Assembly (NCBI GenBank): GCA_017505635.1 | Contig: JAFVOU010000040.1 | Span: forward strand, 1-64,000 | DNA from: Oscillospiraceae bacterium | GTDB lineage: Bacteria; Bacillota; Clostridia; Oscillospirales; Ruminococcaceae | DNA length: 64,000 nt | Direction: 5' to 3' | Shown here: positions 17,218 to 26,360 of the stretch, one piece after another | Position numbering within the stretch: position 1 is the first letter of the stretch | How the letters are laid out: each line of letters opens with the position of its first letter | Program-made: the position numbers and the translations under genes | Notes under the pieces: model-generated | Databases searched by the model: none | What the model was told of the DNA's origin: nothing | Seen by the model: the letters and a program-made list of their open reading frames with translations, nothing else

Positions 17218-17252
17218 AAAACAGAGGAATAAATGCCAAATTCCTCTGTTTT
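17218..17252. terminator. Terminator of homoserine dehydrogenase gene
   Basis: Perfect 13-bp stem AAAACAGAGGAAT / ATTCCTCTGTTTT with a 9-base loop. On the minus strand it follows the hom stop and ends in T bases. Confidence 0.85.
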
Positions 17253-17276
17253 AAATGTTTCTTAAATTAATTTATA

Positions 17277-18428
17277 TTAGAAATATCTTGCAACAAAAAC
17301 AGCCTTGTCCTTGTTTGCATCAAGCAGACTGTGTATTTTTGCAGGAGTTGTTTCTGTTGTTACAACAACTGTGTCATCGCCAAGGGTAAATGTTTTTTCT
17401 GTTATATCACCAATGAACTCTGTATAATTTTCAAGACCTGCAGGTATACGGATATAGTATTTTCCTCTGATAATTTCAGCCTTGTTCATTTCTTTGCCGA
17501 ATGAAATATCAAATGCATTGTTTGTATTGATATCGATAATATCCTGCACAATTGCATTGCCTGTAGGCAATCCGCCTGCGCCCTGACCATACAGTTTAAC
17601 TTCACCTATAGTTTCGCCGTAAAGACAGGTTATGTTATAGTTTTTTGGTACGTTTGCTTCAACAGTATCACATCCAAGCAGAACAGGCTCAACAACAGCA
17701 TCAAAATTGTCTTTGTCACATACAGCGGTTGCAAACAGTTTGCATACAAGCCCGTTTTCTTTAAACCAGTCGATATCAGCTTTTGTGATATGTCTTATAC
17801 CTGCCTGCATAATGCTGTTGACATCAACTTTTGTATCAAAAGCAATTGCGGCAGAGATGGCACATTTATTGCGCACATCATCACCGTCAATATCAGCAGA
17901 AGGGTCAGCTTCGGCATAACCCAGCTCCTGTGCGGTTTTAAGAACATCGCTAAAATCCTTGCCTTCACATGTCATTGCAGAAAGTATAAAGTTTGATGTG
18001 CCGTTCATAATGCCGTGCAGTTTTGTCACTTTGTCGATTCTGCCGACACGCTGCAGATTTTTTATCCATGGAATACCGCCGCCGCTGGTTGCTTCCACCA
18101 TAAATTTAACGCCGTTTTCCTTTGCGGCTGCAACAAATTCGTCAAAATAAGCGGCAACAACAGCTTTGTTGGCAGTTACAACATGTTTTTTTGCATTCAG
18201 GGCAGCAAGAATATACTCTCTTGCAGGGTGAAGCCCGCCGATAGCTTCAACAACAAGGTCGATTTCACTGTCATTTTCAATATCTGCAAAATCAAGAGTC
18301 ATGCAATCCATTGTCAGTTTTGCAGGGTTGCGTATAAGTATTTTTTTTACGTTGTATTCAGGCATGTTTTTAAGAATGTCATATACACCGCCGCATACAA
18401 CACCGAAACCTAAAAGAGCAATATTCAT
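17277..18428 (-). CDS. hom: Homoserine dehydrogenase
   Basis: 383-residue NAD(P)-dependent enzyme converting aspartate semialdehyde to homoserine for threonine and methionine synthesis. The N-terminus has the dinucleotide site Gly-Phe-Gly-Val-Val-Cys-Gly-Gly, where many relatives have Thr-Val-Gly. Further on are Thr-Ser-Gly-Gly-Gly-Ile-Pro and the Ala-Glu-Ala-Asp-Pro-Ser-Ala-Asp substrate region. It lacks a long C-terminal ACT domain (about 430 residues in the common form). The ATG at 18428 is preceded by GGAGG; the open frame extends 18 codons upstream without a ribosome site. Monocistronic. Confidence 0.92.
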   Translation of the reverse strand: MNIALLGFGVVCGGVYDILKNMPEYNVKKILIRNPAKLTMDCMTLDFADIENDSEIDLVVEAIGGLHPAREYILAALNAKKHVVTANKAVVAAYFDEFVAAAKENGVKFMVEATSGGGIPWIKNLQRVGRIDKVTKLHGIMNGTSNFILSAMTCEGKDFSDVLKTAQELGYAEADPSADIDGDDVRNKCAISAAIAFDTKVDVNSIMQAGIRHITKADIDWFKENGLVCKLFATAVCDKDNFDAVVEPVLLGCDTVEANVPKNYNITCLYGETIGEVKLYGQGAGGLPTGNAIVQDIIDINTNNAFDISFGKEMNKAEIIRGKYYIRIPAGLENYTEFIGDITEKTFTLGDDTVVVTTETTPAKIHSLLDANKDKAVFVARYF

Positions 18429-18490
18429 TGTTACCTCCGTATGTTTTAATTGAACTATATATAATAATACAATATATATCATATAAGTTC

Positions 18491-18522
18491 AACAAAAAAG
18501 GCAAGGTGTTTTAAACCTTGCC
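18491..18522 (-). terminator. Terminator of the peptidoglycan-binding protein gene
   Basis: Hairpin GGCAAGGT / ACCTTGCC (18500-18522) followed on the minus strand by a T-run (complement of 18494-18499). Confidence 0.8.
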
Positions 18523-18535
18523 GTAATTTTTTATT

Positions 18536-19093
18536 TTACATCTTTATAACTTTATTGAATTCAGGAATCATACTTGCCCAGGTATTTCTTCCTACTTTTC
18601 CGTCAACAGACAGATTATATGAGGACTGGTAGCCGGCCACTGCAAGAGCGGTATTGGCACCAAACCTGCCGTCAACGGTAAGTAAAGGCCAGGTGTAGTT
18701 GTACTGCCTTCTGACAGCATTAAGATAACTTTGTATAAAACGTACATGGTCACCGGATGACCCTGCAGATATCACTCCCGGATATTTTGTTGTAACATCA
18801 ACGGGACGGTAGGCAGCCACAGACAGATAAACGGCAACAATAGCATTCCAGGTGTTCTGACCAATTACACCGTCAGCAGAAAGTGAAAACTGTTTCTGAA
18901 AGCGGATAACAGCATTCTGTGTTGCAGCGCCAAATTTGCCGTCTGTGGAAAGGCGGTTTACCGCAGTATAAACCACGCCAAGTCCGTTCAGATACTGCTG
19001 CATGATTCTTACATTGTTTCCGCTGCTGCCAACACGAAGGGGTGTGCCGGGATAAGCAGGGTAGTTGTTCTGAGTTGTATTTATTTCTGACAT
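18536..19093 (-). CDS. Protein with two peptidoglycan-binding (PG_binding_1) domains
   Basis: 185 residues containing two PG_binding_1 repeats, at about 15-92 and 105-178, each with the typical Gly-x-x-Val-x-x-(Ile/Leu)-Gln and Asp-Gly-(Lys/Arg)-Phe-Gly ... Gln/Tyr ... Asp-Gly-x-(Ile/Val)-Gly motifs. There is no signal peptide, no membrane segment and no catalytic domain, so how or whether it leaves the cell is unclear. Release at mother-cell lysis, as for spore-coat proteins, is one possibility. AGGAGG precedes the start. Confidence 0.85.
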   Translation of the reverse strand: MSEINTTQNNYPAYPGTPLRVGSSGNNVRIMQQYLNGLGVVYTAVNRLSTDGKFGAATQNAVIRFQKQFSLSADGVIGQNTWNAIVAVYLSVAAYRPVDVTTKYPGVISAGSSGDHVRFIQSYLNAVRRQYNYTWPLLTVDGRFGANTALAVAGYQSSYNLSVDGKVGRNTWASMIPEFNKVIKM

Positions 19094-19136
19094 AGATAAA
19101 TCCTCCTTTGGTTTATTCTATGAAATATATTGCAAA

Positions 19137-19156
19137 CAGGTTACATAGGTAATCTG
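19137..19156. promoter_or_regulatory. Inverted repeat in the divergent intergenic region
   Basis: CAGGTTAC-ATAG-GTAATCTG, an 8-bp inverted repeat with one mismatch, between the divergent peptidoglycan-binding and ABC-F genes. A TTGACA at 19184-19189 and a TATAAT at 19221-19226 are present but not properly spaced from each other. An operator is only a possibility. Confidence 0.25.
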
Positions 19157-19271
19157 AATTTTGCGGATAATAATCCGAAACAGTTGACATTTGCACAGCT
19201 ATTTGAGAAAATGTTAAATGTATAATTATGTTTATAAATAAGTTTATATATCAGTTGATAAAGGAGAAACT

Positions 19272-20870
19272 ATGTTATCAGTAAAAGAGCTTACACACGA
19301 GTTTGACGGACAGGTTTTGTTTAAAGATGTTAACCTTGATTTCAAGGAAGGCAACTGTTACGGTATTATCGGTGCAAACGGCGCAGGCAAATCCACTTTG
19401 CTCAAATTCCTTTCCGGTCAGCGTGAGCCTACAAAAGGCGAAATTTTTCTTGATAAAAACGCAAGAATGTCTGTTCTGGAACAGGACCATTTTAAATTTG
19501 ATGAATATTATGTAACAGATGTTGTAATTATGGGCAACCCTCGCCTTTATGAAATTATGAAAGAAAAGGACGAACTTTACAACAAACCTGACTTCAGCGA
19601 GGCAGACGGTGAACGTGCAGCCGAACTTGAAGGTGAATTTGCCGAACTTGACGGATGGGAAGCAGAAACAGAAGTTCTCCAGCTTCTTAACGGTCTTGGC
19701 GTGGATAAGGAATTCCACTATACACAGATGAAAAACCTCAACGGCCGTGACAAGGTTAAAGTTCTTCTTGCAAAAGCACTGTTTGGCAAGCCAAGCATTA
19801 TCCTGCTGGACGAACCTACCAACCATCTTGACATAGATGCTATTGCATGGCTTGAAGAATTCATTATCGATTTTCCTGGCACAGTACTTGTTGTATCCCA
19901 CGACCGTCACTTCCTCAATGCAGTATGTACACACACTGTTGATATCGATTACAACAAGGTTAAAATGTACGCAGGCAACTATGATTTCTGGTACGAATCC
20001 AGCCAGCTGATGAACCAGCTTATCAAAAACCAGAACAAGAAAAAAGAAGAAAAAATCAGACAGCTGGAGGAATTTATCCGCCGCTTCTCTGCAAACAAAT
20101 CCAAATCCAAACAGGCTACATCCAGAAAGAAAATTCTCGATAATATCCAGCTGGAAGAAATGCCTGCATCCAGCCGTAAATATCCTTTTGTAAATTTTGT
20201 ACAGGACAGGGAAGTTGGCAAAGACGTTCTTGAAGTGCGTGACCTTACAGTTACAATTGACGGCGTAAAAGTTCTCAACAATGTATCTTTCTACATTAAT
20301 CGTCTTGATAAAATTGCCCTTGTTGGTGACAACGAAGCAGGTCAGACAGCTTTGTTCAAGGTTCTCAATGAAGAACTCACACCTGACAGCGGTTTTATCA
20401 AATGGGGTGTAAGTACTTCCCGCAGCTATTTCCCTAAAGACAATACAGCTTTCTTTGAAGGCAACGATATGAATCTTGTGGAATGGCTGCGCCAGTATTC
20501 CAAAGACCAGACCGAAAGCTTCCTCCGCGGTTTCCTTGGACGTATGCTTTTCAGCGGAGATGATGTTTACAAAAAGGTTAATGTTCTCTCCGGCGGTGAA
20601 AAGGTTAGATGTATGCTGTCCCGCATGATGATGAAAGAAGCAAACGTTATTATGCTTGACCAGCCTACAAACCACCTTGACCTTGAATCCATTACAGCAG
20701 TAAACAACGGCATTGTGGATTTTAAAGGCACAGTTCTTTTCTCCAGCCATGACCACCAGTTTATCGAAACTATTGCAAACCGTATCATAGAAATCAAGGA
20801 AGACGGTACAATCGTGGATAAACTTATGACCTATGATGAATACATCGAATACAAACAGGCCAACAAATAA
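19272..20870 (+). CDS. ABC-F family ATPase, YbiT-like, with altered second site
   Basis: 532-residue soluble protein with two ABC cassettes and no membrane domain, as in ABC-F translation factors that act on the ribosome. Cassette 1 has GANGAGKST and LDEPTNHLD, but its signature reads Leu-Asn-Gly-Arg-Asp. Cassette 2 has a normal LSGGE, but its Walker A is Gly-Asp-Asn-Glu-Ala-Gly-Gln-Thr (Gln358 replaces the catalytic Lys), and the Walker B Glu is Gln464 (Asp-Gln-Pro-Thr). The inter-domain linker (about 250-300) is Lys/Arg-rich with Phe-Ser-Ala-Asn-Lys-Ser-Lys. The E-to-Q change is one I recall from Clostridial relatives. Ribosome site AAGGAG. Confidence 0.92.
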   Translation: MLSVKELTHEFDGQVLFKDVNLDFKEGNCYGIIGANGAGKSTLLKFLSGQREPTKGEIFLDKNARMSVLEQDHFKFDEYYVTDVVIMGNPRLYEIMKEKDELYNKPDFSEADGERAAELEGEFAELDGWEAETEVLQLLNGLGVDKEFHYTQMKNLNGRDKVKVLLAKALFGKPSIILLDEPTNHLDIDAIAWLEEFIIDFPGTVLVVSHDRHFLNAVCTHTVDIDYNKVKMYAGNYDFWYESSQLMNQLIKNQNKKKEEKIRQLEEFIRRFSANKSKSKQATSRKKILDNIQLEEMPASSRKYPFVNFVQDREVGKDVLEVRDLTVTIDGVKVLNNVSFYINRLDKIALVGDNEAGQTALFKVLNEELTPDSGFIKWGVSTSRSYFPKDNTAFFEGNDMNLVEWLRQYSKDQTESFLRGFLGRMLFSGDDVYKKVNVLSGGEKVRCMLSRMMMKEANVIMLDQPTNHLDLESITAVNNGIVDFKGTVLFSSHDHQFIETIANRIIEIKEDGTIVDKLMTYDEYIEYKQANK

Positions 20871-20961
20871 CACAGCAAATATTCCATTACAATCTGTCCC
20901 TGCAAAATAAAATGCAGGGCAGATTTGATTTTTAACAGATTTTACATAAGAAGGTGAGAAA

Positions 20962-21672
20962 ATGGAAAAGCAGAAGAAGGTTTCAAGGGCTTTAAAGGCA
21001 GCTTTTCCTTATACAATTCCTGTGTTTACGGGATTTACTTTTTTGGGCATATCCTATGGCGTGCTTATGACTGTATCAGGTTTTCCTGCCTGGTGTCCGA
21101 TACTTATAAGTCTTGTGGTTTACGGCGGCTCCCTGCAGTTTGCTGCGGTGGCAATGCTGCTTAGTGCTTTTGCACCTGTTGAGGTGTTTGCAGTTGCACT
21201 TATGGTGCAGGCAAGACATCTTTTTTACGGCATAACAATGATAGAACGCTATAAAAATACCGGATGGAAAAAGTTTTTCCTTGTTTTTGGTATGAGTGAT
21301 GAAACCTTTTCAATAAACTGCTCCACCGATGCACCGGCTGGTGTTGATAAAGGCTGGTTTATGCTTTGGGTAACTCTGCTTGACTGGGGCTACTGGGTTG
21401 GAGGCACTGCTGTTGGTGCACTTCTCGGCAATTTTATCACCTTTAACACTGAAGGACTGGATTTTGCAATGACAGCCATGTTTGTGGTTATTTTTATCGA
21501 ACAGTGGTTAAAGGATAAAAAACACTGGTCAGCAATAATCGGTGCGGTGGCTTCGGTTGCCTGTCTTGTGATTTTTGGCGCTGAAAGTTTTCTTATCCCG
21601 ACAATGCTGTGCATTCTTGCACTGCTTGGGATATTCCGCAAACCTATTGAAAAGGCAGGTTACGGGCAGTGA
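20962..21672 (+). CDS. azlC: AzlC family branched-chain amino acid exporter subunit
   Basis: 236-residue membrane protein with about seven hydrophobic segments and the AzlC signature near the N-terminus (Gly-Phe-Thr-Phe-Leu-Gly-Ile-Ser-Tyr-Gly, then Tyr-Gly-Gly-Ser-Leu-Gln-Phe). Together with AzlD it exports branched-chain amino acids or their analogues. Its stop codon overlaps the azlD start. The two probably share a transcript with the LTA-synthase-like gene 28 bases further on. Confidence 0.92.
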   Translation: MEKQKKVSRALKAAFPYTIPVFTGFTFLGISYGVLMTVSGFPAWCPILISLVVYGGSLQFAAVAMLLSAFAPVEVFAVALMVQARHLFYGITMIERYKNTGWKKFFLVFGMSDETFSINCSTDAPAGVDKGWFMLWVTLLDWGYWVGGTAVGALLGNFITFNTEGLDFAMTAMFVVIFIEQWLKDKKHWSAIIGAVASVACLVIFGAESFLIPTMLCILALLGIFRKPIEKAGYGQ

Positions 21673-21998
21673 TGACAACAGCACAGATTTTGTTTTCCAT
21701 AGCATTGCTTGCATTTGGCACAATGCTTACACGTTTTTTGCCGTTTATGGTGTTTAACGAAAAATCACAGCCGCCGAAGTTTATAAAGTATCTTGGCAAT
21801 GTGCTGCCTGCGGCAATTTTCAGTATGCTTGTGGTATACTGCCTTAAAAATGTGCATATTTTCAGCGGCAGTCACGGTCTGCCGGAGTTTATTGCAATCG
21901 GTATTACAACTGCACTTCACTTATGGAAAAGACAGATGCTTTTGTCTATTGCAGGCGGTACGGTTGCATATATGATACTTGTACAGATGATATTTTAG
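21672..21998 (+). CDS. azlD: AzlD family branched-chain amino acid exporter small subunit
   Basis: 108-residue membrane protein with about four hydrophobic helices and the AzlD pattern of Thr-(Arg)-Phe-Leu-Pro near residue 20. It is the partner of AzlC. The ATG at 21672 overlaps the azlC stop (TGATGA); an in-frame GTG one codon earlier is an alternative. Confidence 0.9.
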   Translation: MTTAQILFSIALLAFGTMLTRFLPFMVFNEKSQPPKFIKYLGNVLPAAIFSMLVVYCLKNVHIFSGSHGLPEFIAIGITTALHLWKRQMLLSIAGGTVAYMILVQMIF

Positions 21999-22025
21999 AA
22001 TTCAGATTTAATAAGGTGTGGTTCA

Positions 22026-23771
22026 ATGAAAGCTATTGTTTTTTCAAGTGCAGTACTGATTGTGTCTGCTTTGCAGTATTTTGCGGTAGAAATTGCTGCA
22101 CACAGCAAAAATTCAAAAGTAAAATTCAAATACATATTTACAGGTATATTCACCTATATGTTTTTTGATTTTATATTGCTTTTTTTGTTCAATAACATAA
22201 AAGCAGCATACACAGTATCGGCACTGGTTATATCGGTTCTTGCCATAGCAAATCATTATGTTTACGATATGCATGGAACACCGTTTACAATGGATATAAT
22301 AAAAAATGCAGGCACAGCACTTAATGTGCTTTCTGCCTATAAAATAAATGTTGATACATCCGTTATAGCTGTAATAATTTCGGCGGCTATGCAGATTTAT
22401 GCTGCCAATGTATGGTTGGTATATGTTGCAACAGATTTAAGCAGAAAAAAAACAGCAGTACTGTTGCTGTTGTTTGTATGGGTGTTTTATTGTATTTATC
22501 TTAAAAAAAATTCTTTGGTTCCAAAGGATATCGTCACCTGGCCGTGGACAAAAATAATATCAGAAGCAGGGTATATTTCGGGTTTTGTACAAAGTACAGT
22601 AAGACTGCTGAATATTGTTCAGCCTGTTGAAGGATATGATGAAAAAGAAACACAGCAGTTTGCAAAAAACTATAATGCACCGGAAGCAGGCGCAGGCAAA
22701 ACTCCTGATATTATATTTATTCTTAACGAAACTCTGTTTGATCTGAACAAAATTACCGATACAGGCGAAAAAACACTTGAATATATAAATTCACTTGAAA
22801 ACGCAGCAAGAGGATATGCCGTATGTCCTGCAGTAGGCGGCGGCACAAATAAATCGGAATACGAATTTCTGACATCAAATTCTCTGTATACAGCGCCTAA
22901 TATAACACCTTTTTACAGCATTGATATAAAAGATTCCAATTCAGTGGCAGCTTATCTGAAATCGAACGGATACACCACTCTGGCAACACACCCAGCTCCC
23001 GGCAGCAACTACAGCAGAACAGCGGGCTATAAAAATCTTGGCTTTGACAAAAGCTGTTTTATCGAAGATTACACAGATATACAGCATTTTGGTTCCCGTC
23101 AGTTTGCAACAGATGAAAGCGCATACAGTAATTTTATAAAAATGTACGAAAATATGGGCGAGGGTCCGCGATTTGCATATCTGCTTACAATACAGAATCA
23201 CGGCGGCTATATCTTCAACAAACCGGAAGAAAACACAGTAAATATCAAAAAGGATTTCGGGGCAGAAACAGGCAAGATAAACGAGTTTTTAAGCTGTATG
23301 CAGCTAAGCGATAAAGCTTTTGAAAAAATTATAGAATATTTTGAAAAATCAGACAGAGACGTTGTTTTGTGTATGATGGGAGACCACGCACCGGATTTTG
23401 CAAAAAATATAATTGACAGCAGGTACAGCGAAGACGAAAAAGAACTTCTGCTGCGCAGTGTGCCATATGTAATCTGGTCAAACAGCACCGATTTGTCGGA
23501 GATACAACTGCCGCACAGGCTTGCAATGCCTTTTGTTGCGCCTCTTGTGTGCAGTATTGCCGGCTCAGAACTTTGCGGATATTATAAATATATTCTTGAA
23601 TTGTCCCGTGATGTGCCTGTGGTGACATCATATGGTAAATATCAGGACAAAAACGAAAATATTTACAGTTACAGCAATAAAAACGAATATTCAGAAAAAA
23701 TAAACAGATATTTTGATTTTGTTTATTCAAATATGAAGAAAAAAGAATTTATGAAAAATTTTACCCGTTAG
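22026..23771 (+). CDS. LTA synthase/phosphoglycerol transferase-like membrane sulfatase-fold enzyme
   Basis: 581 residues: four or five N-terminal membrane helices to about residue 170, then an extracellular alkaline-phosphatase/sulfatase-fold domain. The residues expected for LtaS-type enzymes are present: metal ligand Glu235 (Asn-Glu-Thr-Leu), the nucleophile Thr274 in Gly-Gly-Thr-Asn-Lys-Ser-Glu, His in Gln-Asn-His-Gly-Gly, and Asp453-His454 in Gly-Asp-His-Ala-Pro. It likely transfers phosphoglycerol or a related group to a cell-envelope polymer. The acceptor is unknown. An AAGGTG ribosome site precedes the ATG. Confidence 0.85.
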   Translation: MKAIVFSSAVLIVSALQYFAVEIAAHSKNSKVKFKYIFTGIFTYMFFDFILLFLFNNIKAAYTVSALVISVLAIANHYVYDMHGTPFTMDIIKNAGTALNVLSAYKINVDTSVIAVIISAAMQIYAANVWLVYVATDLSRKKTAVLLLLFVWVFYCIYLKKNSLVPKDIVTWPWTKIISEAGYISGFVQSTVRLLNIVQPVEGYDEKETQQFAKNYNAPEAGAGKTPDIIFILNETLFDLNKITDTGEKTLEYINSLENAARGYAVCPAVGGGTNKSEYEFLTSNSLYTAPNITPFYSIDIKDSNSVAAYLKSNGYTTLATHPAPGSNYSRTAGYKNLGFDKSCFIEDYTDIQHFGSRQFATDESAYSNFIKMYENMGEGPRFAYLLTIQNHGGYIFNKPEENTVNIKKDFGAETGKINEFLSCMQLSDKAFEKIIEYFEKSDRDVVLCMMGDHAPDFAKNIIDSRYSEDEKELLLRSVPYVIWSNSTDLSEIQLPHRLAMPFVAPLVCSIAGSELCGYYKYILELSRDVPVVTSYGKYQDKNENIYSYSNKNEYSEKINRYFDFVYSNMKKKEFMKNFTR

Positions 23772-23787
23772 AAAAGGTGAGATATCT

Positions 23788-24516
23788 ATGAACACAAAAG
23801 AAGCAATCTATTGCAGAAAATCCTTCCGCAGTTATTCAGAAGAACTTTTGAAACCCGAAATACTGCAGGATATTGAAAAAGCAATACAAGGCGCAAAACC
23901 TCTGTACCCTCATATCAGGTTCGGCTGGGAGATTATCGGCACTGATAAAGTGAAATGTGTACAGAACTGGCGGGCAACGCACTATATTGCAATGTTCACC
24001 GAAGAAGTGGACGGTGCAAGGGAAAACCTTGGTTTTATCTTTCAGCAGGTTGAATTGTATATGCAGTCAAAAGGTATAGGTACCTGCTGGCTTGGGCTTG
24101 GCAAACTTAACGCAGGCAGAGAAATTCTTGAAAAGCACAGCGGTATGGAATGTGTTATGATGATGGGATTCGGAATACCTGAAGGCGAGGAGTACCGCAA
24201 GGAAGTTGACGAGTTCAAACGCAGAGCTCTTTCAGAAATCAGTGATATGGAAGATGGCCGCCTGGAATGTGCACGTCTGGCACCAAGTGCTGTTAACAGT
24301 CAGCCGTGGTTTTTTGTTCACGACAACGAAACAATACATGTTTACTGCATCACAAAATACCTTATCCACAAAGTTCTTGGCAAAATGAACAAAATAGATA
24401 TGGGTATTGCACTGGCACATATTTATGAGGAAAATAAGGAAACCTTTGAATTTTTCAAAACAGAAAATCCAAAGGAAATCAAAGGACACTATTATATCGG
24501 CAGTATAAAAATATAG
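23788..24516 (+). CDS. Nitroreductase-like protein (TM1586-type)
   Basis: 242-residue protein of the nitroreductase superfamily. The N-terminus (Ile-Tyr-Cys-Arg-Lys-Ser-Phe-Arg-Ser-Tyr) is the FMN-phosphate-binding element. The C-terminal half repeats the fold with Ala-Pro-Ser-Ala-Val-Asn-Ser-Gln-Pro-Trp, also an FMN contact in the family. The two halves suggest the single-chain pseudo-dimer found in TM1586-like proteins. It starts 16 bases after the LTA-synthase-like gene and ends at a terminator, so it is in the same transcript. Confidence 0.85.
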   Translation: MNTKEAIYCRKSFRSYSEELLKPEILQDIEKAIQGAKPLYPHIRFGWEIIGTDKVKCVQNWRATHYIAMFTEEVDGARENLGFIFQQVELYMQSKGIGTCWLGLGKLNAGREILEKHSGMECVMMMGFGIPEGEEYRKEVDEFKRRALSEISDMEDGRLECARLAPSAVNSQPWFFVHDNETIHVYCITKYLIHKVLGKMNKIDMGIALAHIYEENKETFEFFKTENPKEIKGHYYIGSIKI

Positions 24517-24527
24517 CATAACAAAAC

Positions 24528-24556
24528 AAAGCCCGCAGCACAGTGCCGCGGGCTTT
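24528..24556. terminator. Terminator between convergent genes
   Basis: GC-rich 9-bp stem AAAGCCCGC / GCGGGCTTT, extended inwards by GC pairs, between the nitroreductase-like gene and the convergent beta-CASP nuclease gene. Confidence 0.75.
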
Positions 24557-24585
24557 CTGTATATATTGTTTTTAACAGTTCAGAA

Positions 24586-26181
24586 CTATCTGTCCCATTT
24601 ATCACAAAGTGCTTCAATCTGACTTGTGAATTTTGCAAGGTCTTTGTTTGCACCGCCCTTGTTGCGCTGGATAACAGCAGCAAGACGTTTGCCTGCAGCA
24701 ACAAGTTTGCTGAAAACACTGTCTGCGCGTGCGGTAGCAGCGGATTTTTTAGTAATGGCAACAGGGTCTGCAATAATTTCGTAGCAGTCTTTTTCAAGGT
24801 CATAAACTGCGCCTGAATAAGGTGCTGTTGCGTCGAAGCCTCTGTCAACAAGCTGCTGTGTAAAATCAACCACCGCATCATCGTCACCGTGAACAACAAA
24901 TACCTTCTGAGGTTTGTTCTGTATAGCTTCAATCCAGCGGAGAAGACCGTTGTTGTCTGCGTGACCGCTTATACCGTCAAGGTGCAGAATTTCAGCTTCA
25001 ACATCAATGGTTTCGTTGAACAGTTTAACGTTAGGTGCACCGTCATAGATTTTGCGACCAAGACTGTTTATTGCCTGATAACCTACAAACAGAACAGTGC
25101 TTTCTCCTCTCCACAGATTGTGCTTGAGGTGATGGCGTATTCTGCCTGCTTCACACATGCCGCTTGCAGAGATGATAACTTTAGGAGATGTATCAAAGTT
25201 GATAAGTTTGGATTCTTCAGCGGAAAGAGCAACTTTAAGTCCGTCAAACTGCAGTGGATTTGCACCGCGTTCCAGCAGGGCATTCATTTCTGTATCAAAG
25301 AAATCAGAGGTTCCGGCCTTGAAAACATTTGTCGCTTCAATTGCGAGAGGGCTGTCAACATAAACTGTAAAGTTTTGTGGAGTAACAAGACCTTTTTCTT
25401 TTATTTCACGGAAAAAATAAAGCATTTCCTGTGTTCTGCCAACAGCAAAGGATGGAATTACAACATTGCCGCCACGGGCGAAGGTGCGGTTGAGTATCTC
25501 TGACAGAGATTTTATATAATCAGGTGTTTTGCCGTGATTGCGGTTGCCGTATGTGGATTCCATAACCACATAGTCAGCAGTATCAATATACTGCGGGTCA
25601 TTGATGATAGGCTGATTGATGTTGCCTATGTCTCCGGAGAAGACAATCTTTTTGGTAACACCGTTTTCTGTTACCCACACTTCAATTGAAGAGGAGCCCA
25701 GAAGATGACCTGCATCGATAAAGTTTACTTCAATACCATCACAGAGAGTAAACTTTTCTTTGTAGGCATGAGGTACAAACATTTCCATTGCGGCAACAGC
25801 ATCATCTGTGGAGTACAATGGTTCAACAAGTTCTTTTGCAGCACGTTTGTTTTTGCGGTTGCGCCATTCGGCTTCAGATTCCTGTATATGAGCAGAGTCA
25901 CGCAGCATAATCTGACAAAGATCCATAGTGGAATCTGTGGAGTGAATTTCTCCTTTGAAACCGCGTTTTACAAGAAGAGGAATATGCCCCGAATGGTCGA
26001 TATGTGCGTGAGTAAGCAGCAGATAATCAACCTCTCCTGCAGCAACCGGCAAATCTACGTTTTCAAAAATATCCTTGCCCTGCTCCATGCCGCAGTCAAT
26101 AACAATTTTTTTGCCTGCTGCTTCAAGCAGAATCAGACTTCCCGTAACCTCGTGGCAAGCACCTAAAAAAGTAAGTTTCAT
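24586..26181 (-). CDS. Metallo-beta-lactamase fold, beta-CASP ribonuclease-like protein
   Basis: 531-residue protein with an N-terminal metallo-beta-lactamase domain (Thr-His-Ala-His-Ile-Asp-His-Ser metal motif near residue 55), an inserted beta-CASP domain and a C-terminal RMMBL motif (Ser-Gly-His-Ala-Asp). This is the YSH1/CPSF73-like group, predicted to cut RNA. The C-terminal about 70 residues are an Ala/Lys-rich extension not needed for the core. The ATG at 26181 has a strong GGAGG; an open extension of 17 codons upstream lacks one. Monocistronic. Confidence 0.88.
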   Translation of the reverse strand: MKLTFLGACHEVTGSLILLEAAGKKIVIDCGMEQGKDIFENVDLPVAAGEVDYLLLTHAHIDHSGHIPLLVKRGFKGEIHSTDSTMDLCQIMLRDSAHIQESEAEWRNRKNKRAAKELVEPLYSTDDAVAAMEMFVPHAYKEKFTLCDGIEVNFIDAGHLLGSSSIEVWVTENGVTKKIVFSGDIGNINQPIINDPQYIDTADYVVMESTYGNRNHGKTPDYIKSLSEILNRTFARGGNVVIPSFAVGRTQEMLYFFREIKEKGLVTPQNFTVYVDSPLAIEATNVFKAGTSDFFDTEMNALLERGANPLQFDGLKVALSAEESKLINFDTSPKVIISASGMCEAGRIRHHLKHNLWRGESTVLFVGYQAINSLGRKIYDGAPNVKLFNETIDVEAEILHLDGISGHADNNGLLRWIEAIQNKPQKVFVVHGDDDAVVDFTQQLVDRGFDATAPYSGAVYDLEKDCYEIIADPVAITKKSAATARADSVFSKLVAAGKRLAAVIQRNKGGANKDLAKFTSQIEALCDKWDR

Positions 26182-26360
26182 AATACGACCTCCATTCTTA
26201 CCACTTAACTGTTTATTATAATAATTATACATCAGTTTTGTGAAAATTTATAGTAAAAAGGTAGCTAAAATATTCATATATTTTTTGTATAAAGGTTGTA
26301 AACAATCAAAATAAATGATAAACTGTAATACAATAGTTTAAAAGCGAAGAGAGAATTTTT

